Positions 10,313-20,945 of a stretch of 64,000 nt of DNA are shown in pieces. Numbering within the stretch: the stretch's first letter is position 1; every line of letters begins with the position of its first letter. The notes under the pieces are model-generated. The model made no database searches. It had not been told where the DNA came from and saw only the letters and a program-made list of their open reading frames with translations. The position numbers and the translations under genes are program-made. Origin of the DNA: Pseudomonas maumuensis (GTDB lineage Bacteria; Pseudomonadota; Gammaproteobacteria; Pseudomonadales; Pseudomonadaceae); contig NZ_CP077077.1 in NCBI RefSeq assembly GCF_019139675.1, forward strand, positions 868,001-932,000. Direction: 5' to 3'.

Positions 10313-11980
10313 TTGGCTCAATACGTCTACACCATGCATCGGCTGAGCAAGGTCGTGCCGCCGAAGCGGGAAATTCTCAAGAATATTTCCCTGTCGTTCT
10401 TCCCAGGTGCCAAGATCGGCGTGCTGGGCCTGAACGGCGCGGGTAAGTCGACCCTGCTGCGGATCATGGCGGGCGTCGACAAGGAATTCGACGGCGAAGC
10501 CCGTCCGATGCCCGACATCAACGTCGGCTACCTGCCCCAGGAGCCGCAGCTGGACCCAAGCAAGACCGTGCGTGAAGTGGTCGAGGAAGCGGTCAGCGTG
10601 ATCAAGGACGCCCAGGCCCGCCTGGACGAGGTCTACGCCGCCTACGCCGACCCGGATGCCGACTTCGACAAGCTGGCCGCCGAACAGGCCAAGCTCGAGG
10701 CCATCCTGCAGGCCGCCGACGGCCACAACCTCGAGCGCCAGCTGGACGTCGCCGCCGACGCCCTGCGCCTGCCGGCCTGGGAGGCGAAGATCGAGCACCT
10801 GTCCGGTGGCGAGAAACGCCGCGTGGCCCTGTGCCGCCTGCTGCTGTCGGCCCCCGACATGCTGCTGCTCGACGAACCGACCAACCACCTGGACGCCGAC
10901 TCGGTAGCCTGGCTGGAGCGCTTCCTGCACGACTTCCCCGGCACTGTGGTGGCAATCACCCACGACCGTTACTTCCTCGACAACGTCGCCGGCTGGATCC
11001 TCGAGCTGGACCGCGGCGCCGGCATCCCGTACGAAGGCAACTACTCGGGCTGGCTGGAAGCCAAGTCGGATCGTCTGGCGCAGGAATCCAAGCAGCAGAG
11101 CGCCCACGAGAAGGCCATGAAAGAGGAACTGGAGTGGGTGCGCAAAGGCGCCAAGGCCCGCCAGTCCAAGTCCAAGGCCCGTCTGCAGCGCTTCGAAGAG
11201 ATGCAGTCGCAGGAATTCCAGAAGCGCAGCGAGACCAACGAGATCTACATCCCGGCCGGCCCGCGCCTGGGCGACAAGGTCATCGAGTTCAAGAACGTCA
11301 CCAAGGGTTATGGCGATCGCGTGCTGATCGACAACCTGTCGTTCGCCATGCCCAAGGGCGCCATCGTCGGCGTGATCGGTGGTAACGGTGCCGGTAAATC
11401 GACCCTGTTCCGCATGCTGATGGGCAAGGAGCAGCCGGACTCGGGCAGCATCGAGATCGGCGAAACCGTGCAGTTGGCCTGCGTCGACCAGAGCCGCGAA
11501 GACCTGGACGGCAGCAAGACCGTGTTCCAGCAGATCTCCGACGGCTCCGACCAGATCCGCATCGGCAGCTACGAGATCCCGTCGCGCACCTACGTCGGCC
11601 GCTTCAACTTCAAGGGCGGCGACCAGCAGAAGTTCGTCAAGGACCTCTCCGGTGGTGAGCGTGGCCGCCTGCACCTGGCCCTGACCCTGAAGGAGGGCGG
11701 CAACGTCCTGCTGCTCGACGAACCGTCCAACGACCTCGACGTCGAAACCCTGCGTTCGCTGGAGGAAGCCCTGCTGGACTTCCCGGGCGCCGCCATCGTG
11801 ATTTCCCACGACCGTTGGTTCCTGGACCGTGTGGCCACTCACATCCTGGCGTACGAAGACGACTCCAGCGTGGTGTTCTTCGAAGGCAACTACACCGAGT
11901 ACGAAGCCGATCGCAAGAAGCGCCTGGGCGACGCCGCTGCCCAGCCGCACCGCGTGCGTCACAAGAAACTGGCCCAGTAA
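10313..11980 (+). CDS. ettA: Energy-dependent translational throttle EttA (ABC-F)
   Basis: 555 residues, matching E. coli EttA. Two ABC domains are present, with P-loops GLNGAGKST and GGNGAGKST and signatures LSGGEKRRV and LSGGERGRL; the ABC-F linker and the arm region lie between. It starts MAQYVYTMHRLSKVVPPKR. EttA binds the ribosomal E site and gates the first elongation step according to ADP/ATP ratio. The TTG at 10313 is used because GAGGG is 7 bases upstream and the N-terminus then matches the family exactly; a TTG two codons earlier is the alternative. No membrane segments are present, so it is not a transporter. Confidence 0.96.
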   Translation: MAQYVYTMHRLSKVVPPKREILKNISLSFFPGAKIGVLGLNGAGKSTLLRIMAGVDKEFDGEARPMPDINVGYLPQEPQLDPSKTVREVVEEAVSVIKDAQARLDEVYAAYADPDADFDKLAAEQAKLEAILQAADGHNLERQLDVAADALRLPAWEAKIEHLSGGEKRRVALCRLLLSAPDMLLLDEPTNHLDADSVAWLERFLHDFPGTVVAITHDRYFLDNVAGWILELDRGAGIPYEGNYSGWLEAKSDRLAQESKQQSAHEKAMKEELEWVRKGAKARQSKSKARLQRFEEMQSQEFQKRSETNEIYIPAGPRLGDKVIEFKNVTKGYGDRVLIDNLSFAMPKGAIVGVIGGNGAGKSTLFRMLMGKEQPDSGSIEIGETVQLACVDQSREDLDGSKTVFQQISDGSDQIRIGSYEIPSRTYVGRFNFKGGDQQKFVKDLSGGERGRLHLALTLKEGGNVLLLDEPSNDLDVETLRSLEEALLDFPGAAIVISHDRWFLDRVATHILAYEDDSSVVFFEGNYTEYEADRKKRLGDAAAQPHRVRHKKLAQ

Positions 11981-12001
11981 GCCGGTTTTCGCTGCACAAC
12001 G

Positions 12002-12026
12002 ATGGGGCCTCAGGGGCCCCATTTTT
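12002..12026 (+). terminator. Rho-independent terminator of ettA
   Basis: ATGGGGCC (12002-12009) pairs with GGCCCCAT (12015-12022), followed by a T-run to 12026. It lies 22 bases after the ettA stop. Confidence 0.9.
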
Positions 12027-12055
12027 GTGCCTGGCTTTCAGGGGTGAGGAGGGCT

Positions 12056-12085
12056 GCGTGGGAGCGGGCTTGCCCCCGCTATTGC
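12056..12085. repeat. Single REP element
   Basis: CGTGGGAGCGGGCTTGCCCC core, the same family as the other REP copies in this window. It lies between the ettA terminator and the gdhA promoter region. Confidence 0.6.
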
Positions 12086-12170
12086 GGCGTTACAGGAGAG
12101 CGAGGAGCGGTTTTCTCTCACGAGTACGCTCAGAAAACTTGTATACAGTTATAGAAAGCGCACCAATTAA

Positions 12171-13610
<1,440 letters not shown>

Positions 13611-13649
13611 TTGGATAAATTGGGGTCGCTCCGCGCGGCCCCAGTGATT

Positions 13650-14144
13650 TCAATGCTCACCCAGAATGGCCAGCACCTCGATCATCTGATCCCCCGCCGG
13701 TCGTCGCCACAGCACTTCATCCCCAGGCCCGGCCCCCAAAAGCGCCCGCCCCAGCGGCGAGCCCCAGTTGACCAACCCCTGGGCGGCATCGGCCTGATCC
13801 TCGCCCACCAGTTGCACCTGATGCTCCTGGTCATGCTCATCGACGAACCGCACCAGGCTGCCGATCTGCACCTTTTCCGTGGACGTTGCAGCAGGTACCA
13901 CCTGCGCGCTCTGTACCCGGGCGGTGAAGTAGCGCAGGTCACGCTCGGTATCGGCCAGACGCTGCTTGTCGGCATCGCCCTCGGCCTGCAGCTCGGCGCG
14001 CAATGCATTGAGCGCAGTTACCCGTTGCTGCAACTGCGCCAGGCCGCTGGCGGTGACATAGTTGGGCTGGTCGCTGACCAGGCGCTCGACCGGCTGGCTG
14101 GCCTGGGCGGCGGCCTGGTCTTCATTGACGAATGCTCGGCTCAT
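13650..14144 (-). CDS. GreA/GreB-family transcription factor with short coiled coil
   Basis: 164 residues; AAGGAGG precedes ATG 14144. The C-terminal half is the FKBP-like Gre domain (VQIGSLVRFVDEHDQEHQ, NWGSPLGRALLGAGPGDEV). An N-terminal helical hairpin precedes it. By hand alignment from the first Gly of the hairpin to the AQV segment, this protein has about 49 residues against about 65 in GreA, so the coiled coil is about 16 residues shorter. The GDLKENAEY acidic tip is not conserved (GDADKQRLADTE instead). True GreA/GreB insert that tip in the RNA polymerase secondary channel to trigger RNA cleavage. This one may bind the channel without full cleavage activity, like Rnk. That is inference. 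Confidence 0.85.
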   Translation of the reverse strand: MSRAFVNEDQAAAQASQPVERLVSDQPNYVTASGLAQLQQRVTALNALRAELQAEGDADKQRLADTERDLRYFTARVQSAQVVPAATSTEKVQIGSLVRFVDEHDQEHQVQLVGEDQADAAQGLVNWGSPLGRALLGAGPGDEVLWRRPAGDQMIEVLAILGEH

Positions 14145-14212
14145 GGTTGGCCTCCTTGTGCTGGAGACCATGGTGGCAGGCTGCGGGTTTCAACAGTTGT
14201 CCATTTACGACG

Positions 14213-14566
14213 TCAGTTGCGGCGGTAGGCACGGGCCGCACCCTGGTCTTTCTCCTGCTGCCAGTCGCGGTCACGCTCGTCCCAATAGCGTTCGCGATAC
14301 TCGCGCAGGTCTTCGTTGGACTGCATGGCGTGGCACTGGCGAAAGCCATCGTCCCAGCCGCTTTCGTACTGGCGGTTGTGCAGGTAGCGCGGGACATCCT
14401 TGCGAAAGTCGCCGGCCATCAGCCCGGCGGCCTGGCGACCGCTGCTGCAACCGTCCTGGAAACCGTCGGCGTAGGCGGGCGGGTAGCCCTGGTTGACCAT
14501 CTGTTCATGGGTGGTTTCGCAACCCGCCAGCATCAAGAAAAACAAGGCTAAACAGTACCGCGACAT
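14213..14566 (-). CDS. Small outer-membrane or periplasmic lipoprotein
   Basis: 117 residues with a type II signal peptide ending in lipobox LAGC at the predicted Cys. Mature part: two similar motifs, YADGFQDGC and ESGWDDGFRQC, resembling repeats spaced by about 30 residues, then a highly charged tail (EYRERYWDERDRDWQQEKD). No known enzymatic motif. ATG 14566 is used since the signal peptide begins there; GAGGG lies about 11 bases upstream. An ATG ten codons earlier is possible. It lies between the Gre-like gene and the DUF4105 gene on the same strand. Function unknown. Confidence 0.8.
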   Translation of the reverse strand: MSRYCLALFFLMLAGCETTHEQMVNQGYPPAYADGFQDGCSSGRQAAGLMAGDFRKDVPRYLHNRQYESGWDDGFRQCHAMQSNEDLREYRERYWDERDRDWQQEKDQGAARAYRRN

Positions 14567-14681
14567 GACCACAGGACCCTCGGATTCATACCGCAAAGTC
14601 TAGGTCGGGAATTGTTGGCCCGATGTCAAAACGCTGTCGAAGGATTGCACCGGGACTGGGGCCGCAAAGCGGCCCAGGTGC

Positions 14682-16535
14682 TCAGTACTGATACCACTTC
14701 AACTCCAGCATCACCTCGTTCTGCGCCGTGGCCAGGTGGCTGAACTGGCGTGAAGCACTCAATCGCAAGCCCAGGTCGCGACTGATCTCCCATTGCTGGT
14801 TCAGGCTCACGCTGCGCCGCACTTCGCCGTTGGTGAAAAAATCACCCTTTGCCTCCAGCGTCAGGTTGCCCAGCGGGTTGCGCCACAACAGCCCGCCGTT
14901 GAACCCGGCGGCGGGCGAAATGAACTCGGCGAAATCGTTGTGATGCTCGACCCGCACCGTGCCCAGGGCAAAACCCAGCAGGTCGTCACTCAGTTGCCAG
15001 GTACCGCCGGCGCCGCCGTTGACATGGCTGACCAGCACCTCGTCTTCGTGCTTGCCCGGCACGCGTTCCAGGCCGCCGGCGACCTGCCACGACCATGGTT
15101 TTAGCAGTTCGTTGCGCGGTGTCAGCGAGCGGATGGTGGCCAGGTCCAGGCGCTGTACCTGCCAATCGTTGCCCTCGTACTGGCGCAGCTTGAGCTGCAG
15201 GATCTCGATCTGCGCGCCGAGGGGGAAACTGTCCATGTTGTCGTTGAGGTCGTGGTAGGCCATGCGCAGGCCATACTCGGCGTAGGCGCGGTCCTCACGG
15301 GTACCCACCCCCAGTTGCCAGGTGCGCGACTGGTGGCCGTCCTCCGGCAGGCCGGGCCGCTCGATCTGTAGTGGCGGCGGCGGGTTGCGGTTGATCGCCC
15401 TGAGCAGTTCATAGCTGCGGCCGGCCTGGGCTGGGTCGCGTTCCTGGCCATTGGCGCGGTAGCGCTCCAGCCGGTAGGCGGCGTCCTGTACCAGCGCCTG
15501 GCGGTCGCGGGGCAGGGCGGTGAAGGAGGGGCTTTGCAGCTGCGCGGTATCGGCGCTGATGGCCAGCACCTGCTGTTTTTCCTCGTGATCCAGCGGTTCG
15601 GCACGGGCCAGCAGTTCACGCTCGCGGGACGGGCGGTAGCGCACGTCCGCCACCAGCCCGGACTGCTTGACCGCCTTCACGGTGTCGGTAGGGATGGCGG
15701 TCAGCGGGAATTGCGAGGTCAGGTCCAGGCTGGGGCGTGCCACCTGCAACAGCTCCAGCAGGCGATAGGAGCAGTTCTCGTCGAAGAAGAAATAGTCGAA
15801 CTTGATCTGCTTGAGCTCCCACACGTGCTCGACCATACGCCCGGTCTCTTCCGGGGTCAGGTCCAGCTGGTACTCCCACAGGTCGCGGTTTTCCAGGCTG
15901 CGGTACTCGGACAGCTTTTCCTGGTAGGGCATCATCGCGAACAGCCCGGGATAGCCACCCATCAGGCCTTTCCAGGCATAGAGGATGCTGTTGTCGCTGC
16001 CCTCGATGTAGGCGCCGAAATTGATCGCGTAGCTCAGCAGCGTGGTGTCGTCACGCCGGGTATTGGACTGGTCGATGCGCAGCAGCGTATGGCCGAACAT
16101 CGACGACGGGCTGTTGAGATAGGCCGCCGGGAAGATCAGCGCCGCGCTGTGCGGGTCGATCGATTTGTACCAGGTATCGAATTCCTGGCAGGCCGGGCTA
16201 GGCAGGTCGGTGAGGGCCAACTGTTCGCGCAGCCAGCGGGTGCGTGCCGGGAACACGCACTGGGCGTGCTTGTCGCCCAGGCTGGCCGGGGCATACAGCG
16301 CGGCGACCGTAGCCTGCAGCTCCTGCTCCGGGTGATGCGCGCCATCCTCGGCGAGAAAGAAGCGCGGGTCGTCCACATAGCTGCGCCAACCGCCAAGCTT
16401 GGCGGTCTCGTAGTGTCCCAGGGCGATCCAGTAGGGCGTGGCCGCCAACTGCTGGACGCGGGCCGGGTCTGGTTGTGGGGCGGCATGAAGCGGTGCGCTG
16501 ACGATCAGCGCCAGGGGAACGAGGCGTTTGAGCAT
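14682..16535 (-). CDS. DUF4105 / Lnb N-terminal-type periplasmic domain protein
   Basis: 617 residues with a Sec signal peptide (MLKRLVPLALIVSAPLHAA). The central block has SSMFGHTLLRIDQSN and FFFDENCSYRLLELL, the conserved His and Cys motifs of DUF4105. Related domains in Enterococcus Lnb act as lyso-lipoprotein-forming acyltransferases. The C-terminal third alternates polar and aromatic residues and ends ELKWYQY, suggesting a beta-barrel or outer-membrane-associated domain. ATG 16535 has AGGAAG 12 bases upstream. The DUF3015 gene lies 78 bases upstream on the same strand, so the two are probably one operon. A Cys-His acyltransferase or hydrolase chemistry is plausible. Substrate unknown. 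Confidence 0.85.
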   Translation of the reverse strand: MLKRLVPLALIVSAPLHAAPQPDPARVQQLAATPYWIALGHYETAKLGGWRSYVDDPRFFLAEDGAHHPEQELQATVAALYAPASLGDKHAQCVFPARTRWLREQLALTDLPSPACQEFDTWYKSIDPHSAALIFPAAYLNSPSSMFGHTLLRIDQSNTRRDDTTLLSYAINFGAYIEGSDNSILYAWKGLMGGYPGLFAMMPYQEKLSEYRSLENRDLWEYQLDLTPEETGRMVEHVWELKQIKFDYFFFDENCSYRLLELLQVARPSLDLTSQFPLTAIPTDTVKAVKQSGLVADVRYRPSRERELLARAEPLDHEEKQQVLAISADTAQLQSPSFTALPRDRQALVQDAAYRLERYRANGQERDPAQAGRSYELLRAINRNPPPPLQIERPGLPEDGHQSRTWQLGVGTREDRAYAEYGLRMAYHDLNDNMDSFPLGAQIEILQLKLRQYEGNDWQVQRLDLATIRSLTPRNELLKPWSWQVAGGLERVPGKHEDEVLVSHVNGGAGGTWQLSDDLLGFALGTVRVEHHNDFAEFISPAAGFNGGLLWRNPLGNLTLEAKGDFFTNGEVRRSVSLNQQWEISRDLGLRLSASRQFSHLATAQNEVMLELKWYQY

Positions 16536-16613
16536 GTCGGGCAACTACTTCCTGATGATGCCGAAAGGTGAAGCGCCAAACCCGCCCCGCTGCCGGGGCG
16601 GGAGGCGTGGAAC

Positions 16614-17102
16614 TCAAGCCTCGGTGGCGTACTTGGCCAGTTGCGGGTCGCTCTTGAGCACCGCCAGGGTGTTGGAGTGGACAGTCTCGGCAGTCACGTC
16701 GGCGCTGCTGAAGATCTGCTGGAAGTGCTCGTGGGTGACGGCGGCGAAATGCGCGCGGTCTTCAGGCGCCACACCAAGGACCACGGCATAGGTGGTCAGG
16801 GCTTCGCCCTGGCCCTGGGCCATGTCTTCGGAGAGCTCGTTCATCATGCCGTTCATGGCGAACCAGGATTTGCCGCCATAGGTGAGTGCGGCCTTGGTCG
16901 AGCAGCCGTTGGTGCCCGAGGTCATGCCGAAGGTTGCGTTGCCGGAGGTGCCGTTGGTGGTGGAGGCCAGGAAGTGGGCCGGCGTGCCGCGCTGGCCCTC
17001 GAACAGCAGGTTGCCCCAGCCGCAGTTCGGGCCGCCTGGCGCTTCGGCCATGGCGTTGATCGAGACAGCGGCGAACAGAGTACCCAGAAGAATCCGTTTC
17101 AT
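16614..17102 (-). CDS. DUF3015 family periplasmic protein
   Basis: 162 residues with a cleavable signal peptide (MKRILLGTLFAAVSINAMAEA). The mature protein has the DUF3015 features: CGWGNLLFEGQRG, GTSGNATFGMTSGTNGC and a Thr/Ser/Gly-rich beta region, followed by helical C-terminal segments. AAAGAGAA precedes the ATG. It is the first gene of a probable two-gene unit with the DUF4105 protein downstream. The family has no assigned function. Partnership with DUF4105 is suggested only by adjacency. Confidence 0.88.
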   Translation of the reverse strand: MKRILLGTLFAAVSINAMAEAPGGPNCGWGNLLFEGQRGTPAHFLASTTNGTSGNATFGMTSGTNGCSTKAALTYGGKSWFAMNGMMNELSEDMAQGQGEALTTYAVVLGVAPEDRAHFAAVTHEHFQQIFSSADVTAETVHSNTLAVLKSDPQLAKYATEA

Positions 17103-17356
17103 AGCGTTGTTCTCTTTCTCAAGTGACGTACCAATGGTCAGGTTTCTGGCAACGCGGTTGCCAGGGCGGGAGGATTTCCATCCCCCTGCGCAGCTTGGAG
17201 TTTAGGCACGATCCAAAGGTTGCGTTGTTTATTGCGAAAAATTGCTTGCGTGATTGCCTGGCTTGGGCTGTGACATAAAGTCCCACGGAGCCTTGCCGCT
17301 GCGCGCTGGCAGCGCCAGAATGCCTTTCATCCGCCCCGCCGAAGTAAGGAAACCCA

Positions 17357-19795
17357 ATGCCCGATCCTGTCGCCTCGCGCCTGCGTCTCGCGCCAGAAGC
17401 CCTGACCCGGCGTTTCTCCGCTGAACAGTTTGCTTTTTCCAATACCGACGATCTGGAGCCGTTTCGTGGTGTGCTGGGCCAGGAGCGTGCCGTCGAGGCC
17501 CTGCAGTTCGGCGTGGCGATGCCGCGCCCCGGTTACAACGTGTATGTGATGGGCGAGCCCGGCACGGGCCGGTTCTCCTTCGTCAAGCGTTACCTCAAGG
17601 CCGAAGGCAAGCGTCAGCACACTCCGGCCGACTGGCTTTACGTCAACAACTTCGAGGACTCCCGCGAGCCCCGCGCGCTGGAGCTGCCGGCCGGCAGCGC
17701 CCATGAGTTCCTCAGCGATATGAACGGCCTGATCGACAACCTGCTGGCCACGTTCCCGGCGGTGTTCGAGCATCCTTCCTACCAGCAGAAGAAGAGCGCC
17801 ATCGACCGCGCCTTCAACCAGCGCTATGACCGCGCGCTGGATGTGATCGAGCGCGCTTCGCTGGAGAAGGACGTGGCGCTGTACCGCGACAGCAGCAATG
17901 TCGCCTTTACCCCCATGGCCGATGGCAAGGCGCTGGACGAAGCCGAATTCGCCCAACTGCCTGAGGAATTGCGCGAGCGCTTCCACGAGGACATCGCCGA
18001 GCTCGAGGAGCGCCTGAACGAGGAACTCTCCAGCCTGCCGCAATGGAAACGCGAATCGAACAACCAGTTGCGCCAGCTCAACGAGGAAACCATCACCCTC
18101 GCCTTGCAGCCGCTGCTGGCGCCGCTGTCGGAAAAGTACGCGGAGAACGCCGCGGTGTGCGCCTACCTGCAATCGCTGCAATTGAACCTGCTGCGTACCG
18201 TGGTCGAGCAACTGGTCGATGACAGCAAGACCGACGCGGTGGCGCGCAAGATGCTCGAGGAGCAATACGCCCCCAACCTGGTGGTCGGCCACCCAGGCAA
18301 AGGCGGGGCGCCGGTGGTGTTCGAGCCGCATCCGACCTACGATAACCTGTTCGGTCGCATCGAATACAGCACCGACCAGGGCGCGTTGTACACCTCCTAC
18401 CGCCAGCTTCGCGCCGGTGCGTTGCACCGAGCCAATGGCGGCTTCCTGATTCTTGAAGCCGAGAAGATGCTCGGCGAGCCCTTCGTCTGGGACGCCCTGA
18501 AGCGTGCCTTGCAGTCGCGCAAGCTGAAGATGGAGTCGCCGTTGGGCGAACTGGGCCGTGTCGCCACCGTGAGCCTGACGCCACAGATGATCCCGCTCAG
18601 CGTCAAGCTGGTGATCATCGGCTCGCGCCAGCTGTACTACGCGCTGCAGGACCACGACCCGGACTTCCAGGAGATGTTCCGGGTGCTGGTGGACTTCGAT
18701 GAAGACATGCCCATGGTCGACGAGAACCTGGAGCAGTTCGCCCAGTTGCTGCGCACCCGTACCAACGAGGAAGGCATGGCGCCGCTGACCAGCGACGCGG
18801 TGGCGCGCCTGGCCACCTACAGCGCGCGCCTGGCCGAGAACCAGTCGCGCTTGTCGGCGCGTATCGGCGACCTGTTCCAGCTGGTCAGCGAGGCCGACTT
18901 CATCCGCCAGCTGGCCAGCGAGAGCATGACCGACGCCGGCCACATCGAGCGGGCGCTCAAGGCCAAGGCCCAGCGTACCGGGCGGGTTTCGCAGCGGGTA
19001 CTCGACGACATGCTCGCCGGGATCATCCTGATCGACACCGAAGGCGCGGCGATCGGCAAGTGCAACGGCCTGACCGTGCTTGAAGTAGGCGATTCGGCGT
19101 TCGGTATGCCGGCGCGCATCTCTGCCACCGTCTACCCGGGCGGCAGCGGTATCGTCGACATCGAGCGCGAGGTCAACCTGGGGCAGCCGATCCACTCCAA
19201 GGGAGTGATGATCCTCACCGGCTACCTGGGCAGCCGCTATGCCCAGGAGTTCCCCCTGGCGATCTCGGCGAGCATCGCGCTGGAGCAGTCCTACGGATAT
19301 GTCGACGGCGACAGCGCCTCGCTGGGCGAGGCATGCACGCTGATCTCGGCGTTGTCGCGTACCCCGCTCAAGCAGTGTTTCGCCATTACCGGTTCGATCA
19401 ACCAGTTTGGCGAGGTGCAGGCGGTCGGTGGGGTCAACGAGAAGATCGAGGGCTTCTTCCGTCTTTGCGAAGCCCGTGGGTTGACCGGTGAACAAGGGGT
19501 GATCATCCCGCGTGCCAACGTCGCCACGCTGATGCTCGACGAGCGGGTGGTGCAGGCGGTTGAAGCCGGACGTTTCCACGTCTATGCCGTCAGCCAGGCC
19601 GACGAAGCCTTGAGTCTGCTGGTTGGCGAGGAGGCCGGTGAGATGGATGACAAGGGCGAATTCGCCGAGGGCAGTGTCAACGCCCGGGTGGTCGAGCGCC
19701 TGCGGGTGATCGCCGAGATGATCAGCGAGGAAGAAATCAAGGAAGCCGAGAAAGAGCGCCTGGAGGAGGTCATCGCCCAGGCCAAGCCTGCGTAA
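17357..19795 (+). CDS. Lon-like (LonC/YcbZ-type) protease family protein
   Basis: 812 residues. The N-terminal AAA-like module has a P-loop GEPGTGR (66-72) with Arg in place of the usual Lys. A long helical insertion follows (about 100-330). The C-terminal Lon protease domain has the catalytic Ser in DGDSAS (Ser653) and Lys696 in GGVNEKIEG. The Ser-Lys dyad is intact, so it should be a peptidase, and the altered P-loop predicts weak or no ATP hydrolysis. Not canonical Lon: there is no LON N-domain. It is monocistronic and divergent from the DUF3015 gene, ending at a strong terminator. Substrate unknown. Confidence 0.9.
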   Translation: MPDPVASRLRLAPEALTRRFSAEQFAFSNTDDLEPFRGVLGQERAVEALQFGVAMPRPGYNVYVMGEPGTGRFSFVKRYLKAEGKRQHTPADWLYVNNFEDSREPRALELPAGSAHEFLSDMNGLIDNLLATFPAVFEHPSYQQKKSAIDRAFNQRYDRALDVIERASLEKDVALYRDSSNVAFTPMADGKALDEAEFAQLPEELRERFHEDIAELEERLNEELSSLPQWKRESNNQLRQLNEETITLALQPLLAPLSEKYAENAAVCAYLQSLQLNLLRTVVEQLVDDSKTDAVARKMLEEQYAPNLVVGHPGKGGAPVVFEPHPTYDNLFGRIEYSTDQGALYTSYRQLRAGALHRANGGFLILEAEKMLGEPFVWDALKRALQSRKLKMESPLGELGRVATVSLTPQMIPLSVKLVIIGSRQLYYALQDHDPDFQEMFRVLVDFDEDMPMVDENLEQFAQLLRTRTNEEGMAPLTSDAVARLATYSARLAENQSRLSARIGDLFQLVSEADFIRQLASESMTDAGHIERALKAKAQRTGRVSQRVLDDMLAGIILIDTEGAAIGKCNGLTVLEVGDSAFGMPARISATVYPGGSGIVDIEREVNLGQPIHSKGVMILTGYLGSRYAQEFPLAISASIALEQSYGYVDGDSASLGEACTLISALSRTPLKQCFAITGSINQFGEVQAVGGVNEKIEGFFRLCEARGLTGEQGVIIPRANVATLMLDERVVQAVEAGRFHVYAVSQADEALSLLVGEEAGEMDDKGEFAEGSVNARVVERLRVIAEMISEEEIKEAEKERLEEVIAQAKPA

Positions 19796-19801
19796 GTCAA
19801 T

Positions 19802-19845
19802 AAACTGGCGCTAGCGGCGAAGTGCTACCGTTCAGCGCCAGTTTT
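19802..19845 (+). terminator. Terminator of the Lon-like gene
   Basis: AAACTGGCGCT (19802-19812) pairs with AGCGCCAGTTT (19834-19844), then T. It is placed 7 bases after the stop. Confidence 0.8.
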
Positions 19846-19958
19846 CCAACTTTTTCCTTAGGTCGGCTACAGTGGAACTTAAGGACGTTATCAGGGTTCA
19901 GGATGGAAACAGCCTGTTGGTTTCAGGCTGAACAGGGCTTTACAGAGGGGACGCCGTC

Positions 19959-20297
19959 ATGCGCAACCTCAGCCTCACCCGCCAGTGCCTGGGCCTGGTG
20001 ACCCGCATCGAATGCAGCATCCGCCCACTGGCCGGCGACAATGGCATGTGGACCTTGCTGTTCGCCGCCGGCATGGCCGGTGAACAACCCTCGGCGATCA
20101 AGGCCCAGGGCCCGTTCCACGGGCCGATGGTGGCCGAATCGGTGATGAACGCCATCGTCGACAGCCTCACTCTCCATGGCTATCAGGTCGCTGAAGATCC
20201 GCAGATCTGGTGCCTGCACCTGCAGGCCCAGTTACGCCGGATCAACGGTGAGCGCTGCCGAAATCTTGGGGACTATCAGTTCCATCCCGAAACCTGA
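19959..20297 (+). CDS. Conserved Pseudomonas small protein (function unknown)
   Basis: 112-residue soluble protein, no signal peptide (MRNLSLTRQCLGLVTRIECS). It contains a WTLLFAAGMAGEQPSA segment and ends in FHPET. GAGGGG lies 5-8 bases before ATG 19959. It sits between the Lon-like gene and YqhA and has its own terminator, so it is monocistronic. The order with its neighbours resembles that around the P. aeruginosa homologue region (from memory). No motif allows a functional call. Confidence 0.75.
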   Translation: MRNLSLTRQCLGLVTRIECSIRPLAGDNGMWTLLFAAGMAGEQPSAIKAQGPFHGPMVAESVMNAIVDSLTLHGYQVAEDPQIWCLHLQAQLRRINGERCRNLGDYQFHPET

Positions 20298-20351
20298 CCT
20301 CCATGGCCTCATCGCCGGCTAGCCGGCCATAGGTATCGAGGATGTGTCGGG

Positions 20352-20378
20352 GCCTGCGGCAACTGACCGCAGGCTTTT
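20352..20378 (+). terminator. Terminator after the 112-residue gene
   Basis: GCCTGCGG (20352-20359) pairs with CCGCAGGC (20367-20374), followed by TTTT. Confidence 0.85.
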
Positions 20379-20444
20379 GCTGTCACAGGTGGCTGGATAT
20401 ACTCGCGCTCGCTTTTCCAGTCACTTCAGAGTCCCTTATTGTCC

Positions 20445-20933
20445 ATGGAACGTATCCTCGAAAACGCGATGTATGCCTCGCGCTGGCTGCTCGCCCCGAT
20501 CTACTTCGGCCTCTCGCTGGGCCTGCTGGCACTGGCCCTGAAGTTCTTCCAGGAAATCATCCATGTCCTGCCCAACGTCTTCACCCTCGCCGAAGCCGAC
20601 CTGATCCTGGTGATCCTGTCGCTGATCGACATGTCGCTGGTTGGCGGCCTGCTGGTGATGGTGATGATCTCCGGTTACGAGAACTTCGTCTCGCAACTGG
20701 ACATCGACGAGAGCAAGGAAAAGCTCAACTGGCTGGGCAAGATGGATTCCTCGTCGCTGAAGATGAAGGTCGCCGCGTCGATCGTCGCCATTTCCTCGAT
20801 CCACCTGCTGCGGGTGTTCATGGATGCGCAGAACATCTCCACCGACTACCTGATGTGGTACGTGATCATCCACATGACCTTCGTCATTTCGGCATTCGTC
20901 ATGGGTTACCTGGATCGCATCACCAAGCACTGA
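20445..20933 (+). CDS. yqhA: YqhA / UPF0114 (TIGR00645) inner-membrane protein
   Basis: 162 residues starting [23 protein letters not shown], typical of the family. There are four hydrophobic segments: residues about 10-35, 50-78, 105-125 and 135-155. A polar cytoplasmic loop contains [22 protein letters not shown] 20445 is used rather than TTG 20439 because homologues begin MER. E. coli YqhA is of similar length. No established function. Monocistronic, ending near a REP palindrome that may serve as terminator. Confidence 0.93.
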   Translation: MERILENAMYASRWLLAPIYFGLSLGLLALALKFFQEIIHVLPNVFTLAEADLILVILSLIDMSLVGGLLVMVMISGYENFVSQLDIDESKEKLNWLGKMDSSSLKMKVAASIVAISSIHLLRVFMDAQNISTDYLMWYVIIHMTFVISAFVMGYLDRITKH

Positions 20934-20945
20934 TCCGTCTGCTCT

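Noticed and set aside
10253..12022. 589-residue minus-strand frame over ettA
   Set aside because: Antisense to ettA, no recognisable domain and no initiation site.
17327..19579. 750-residue minus-strand frame over the Lon-like gene
   Set aside because: Antisense shadow; His/Gln/Val-rich and unlike real proteins.
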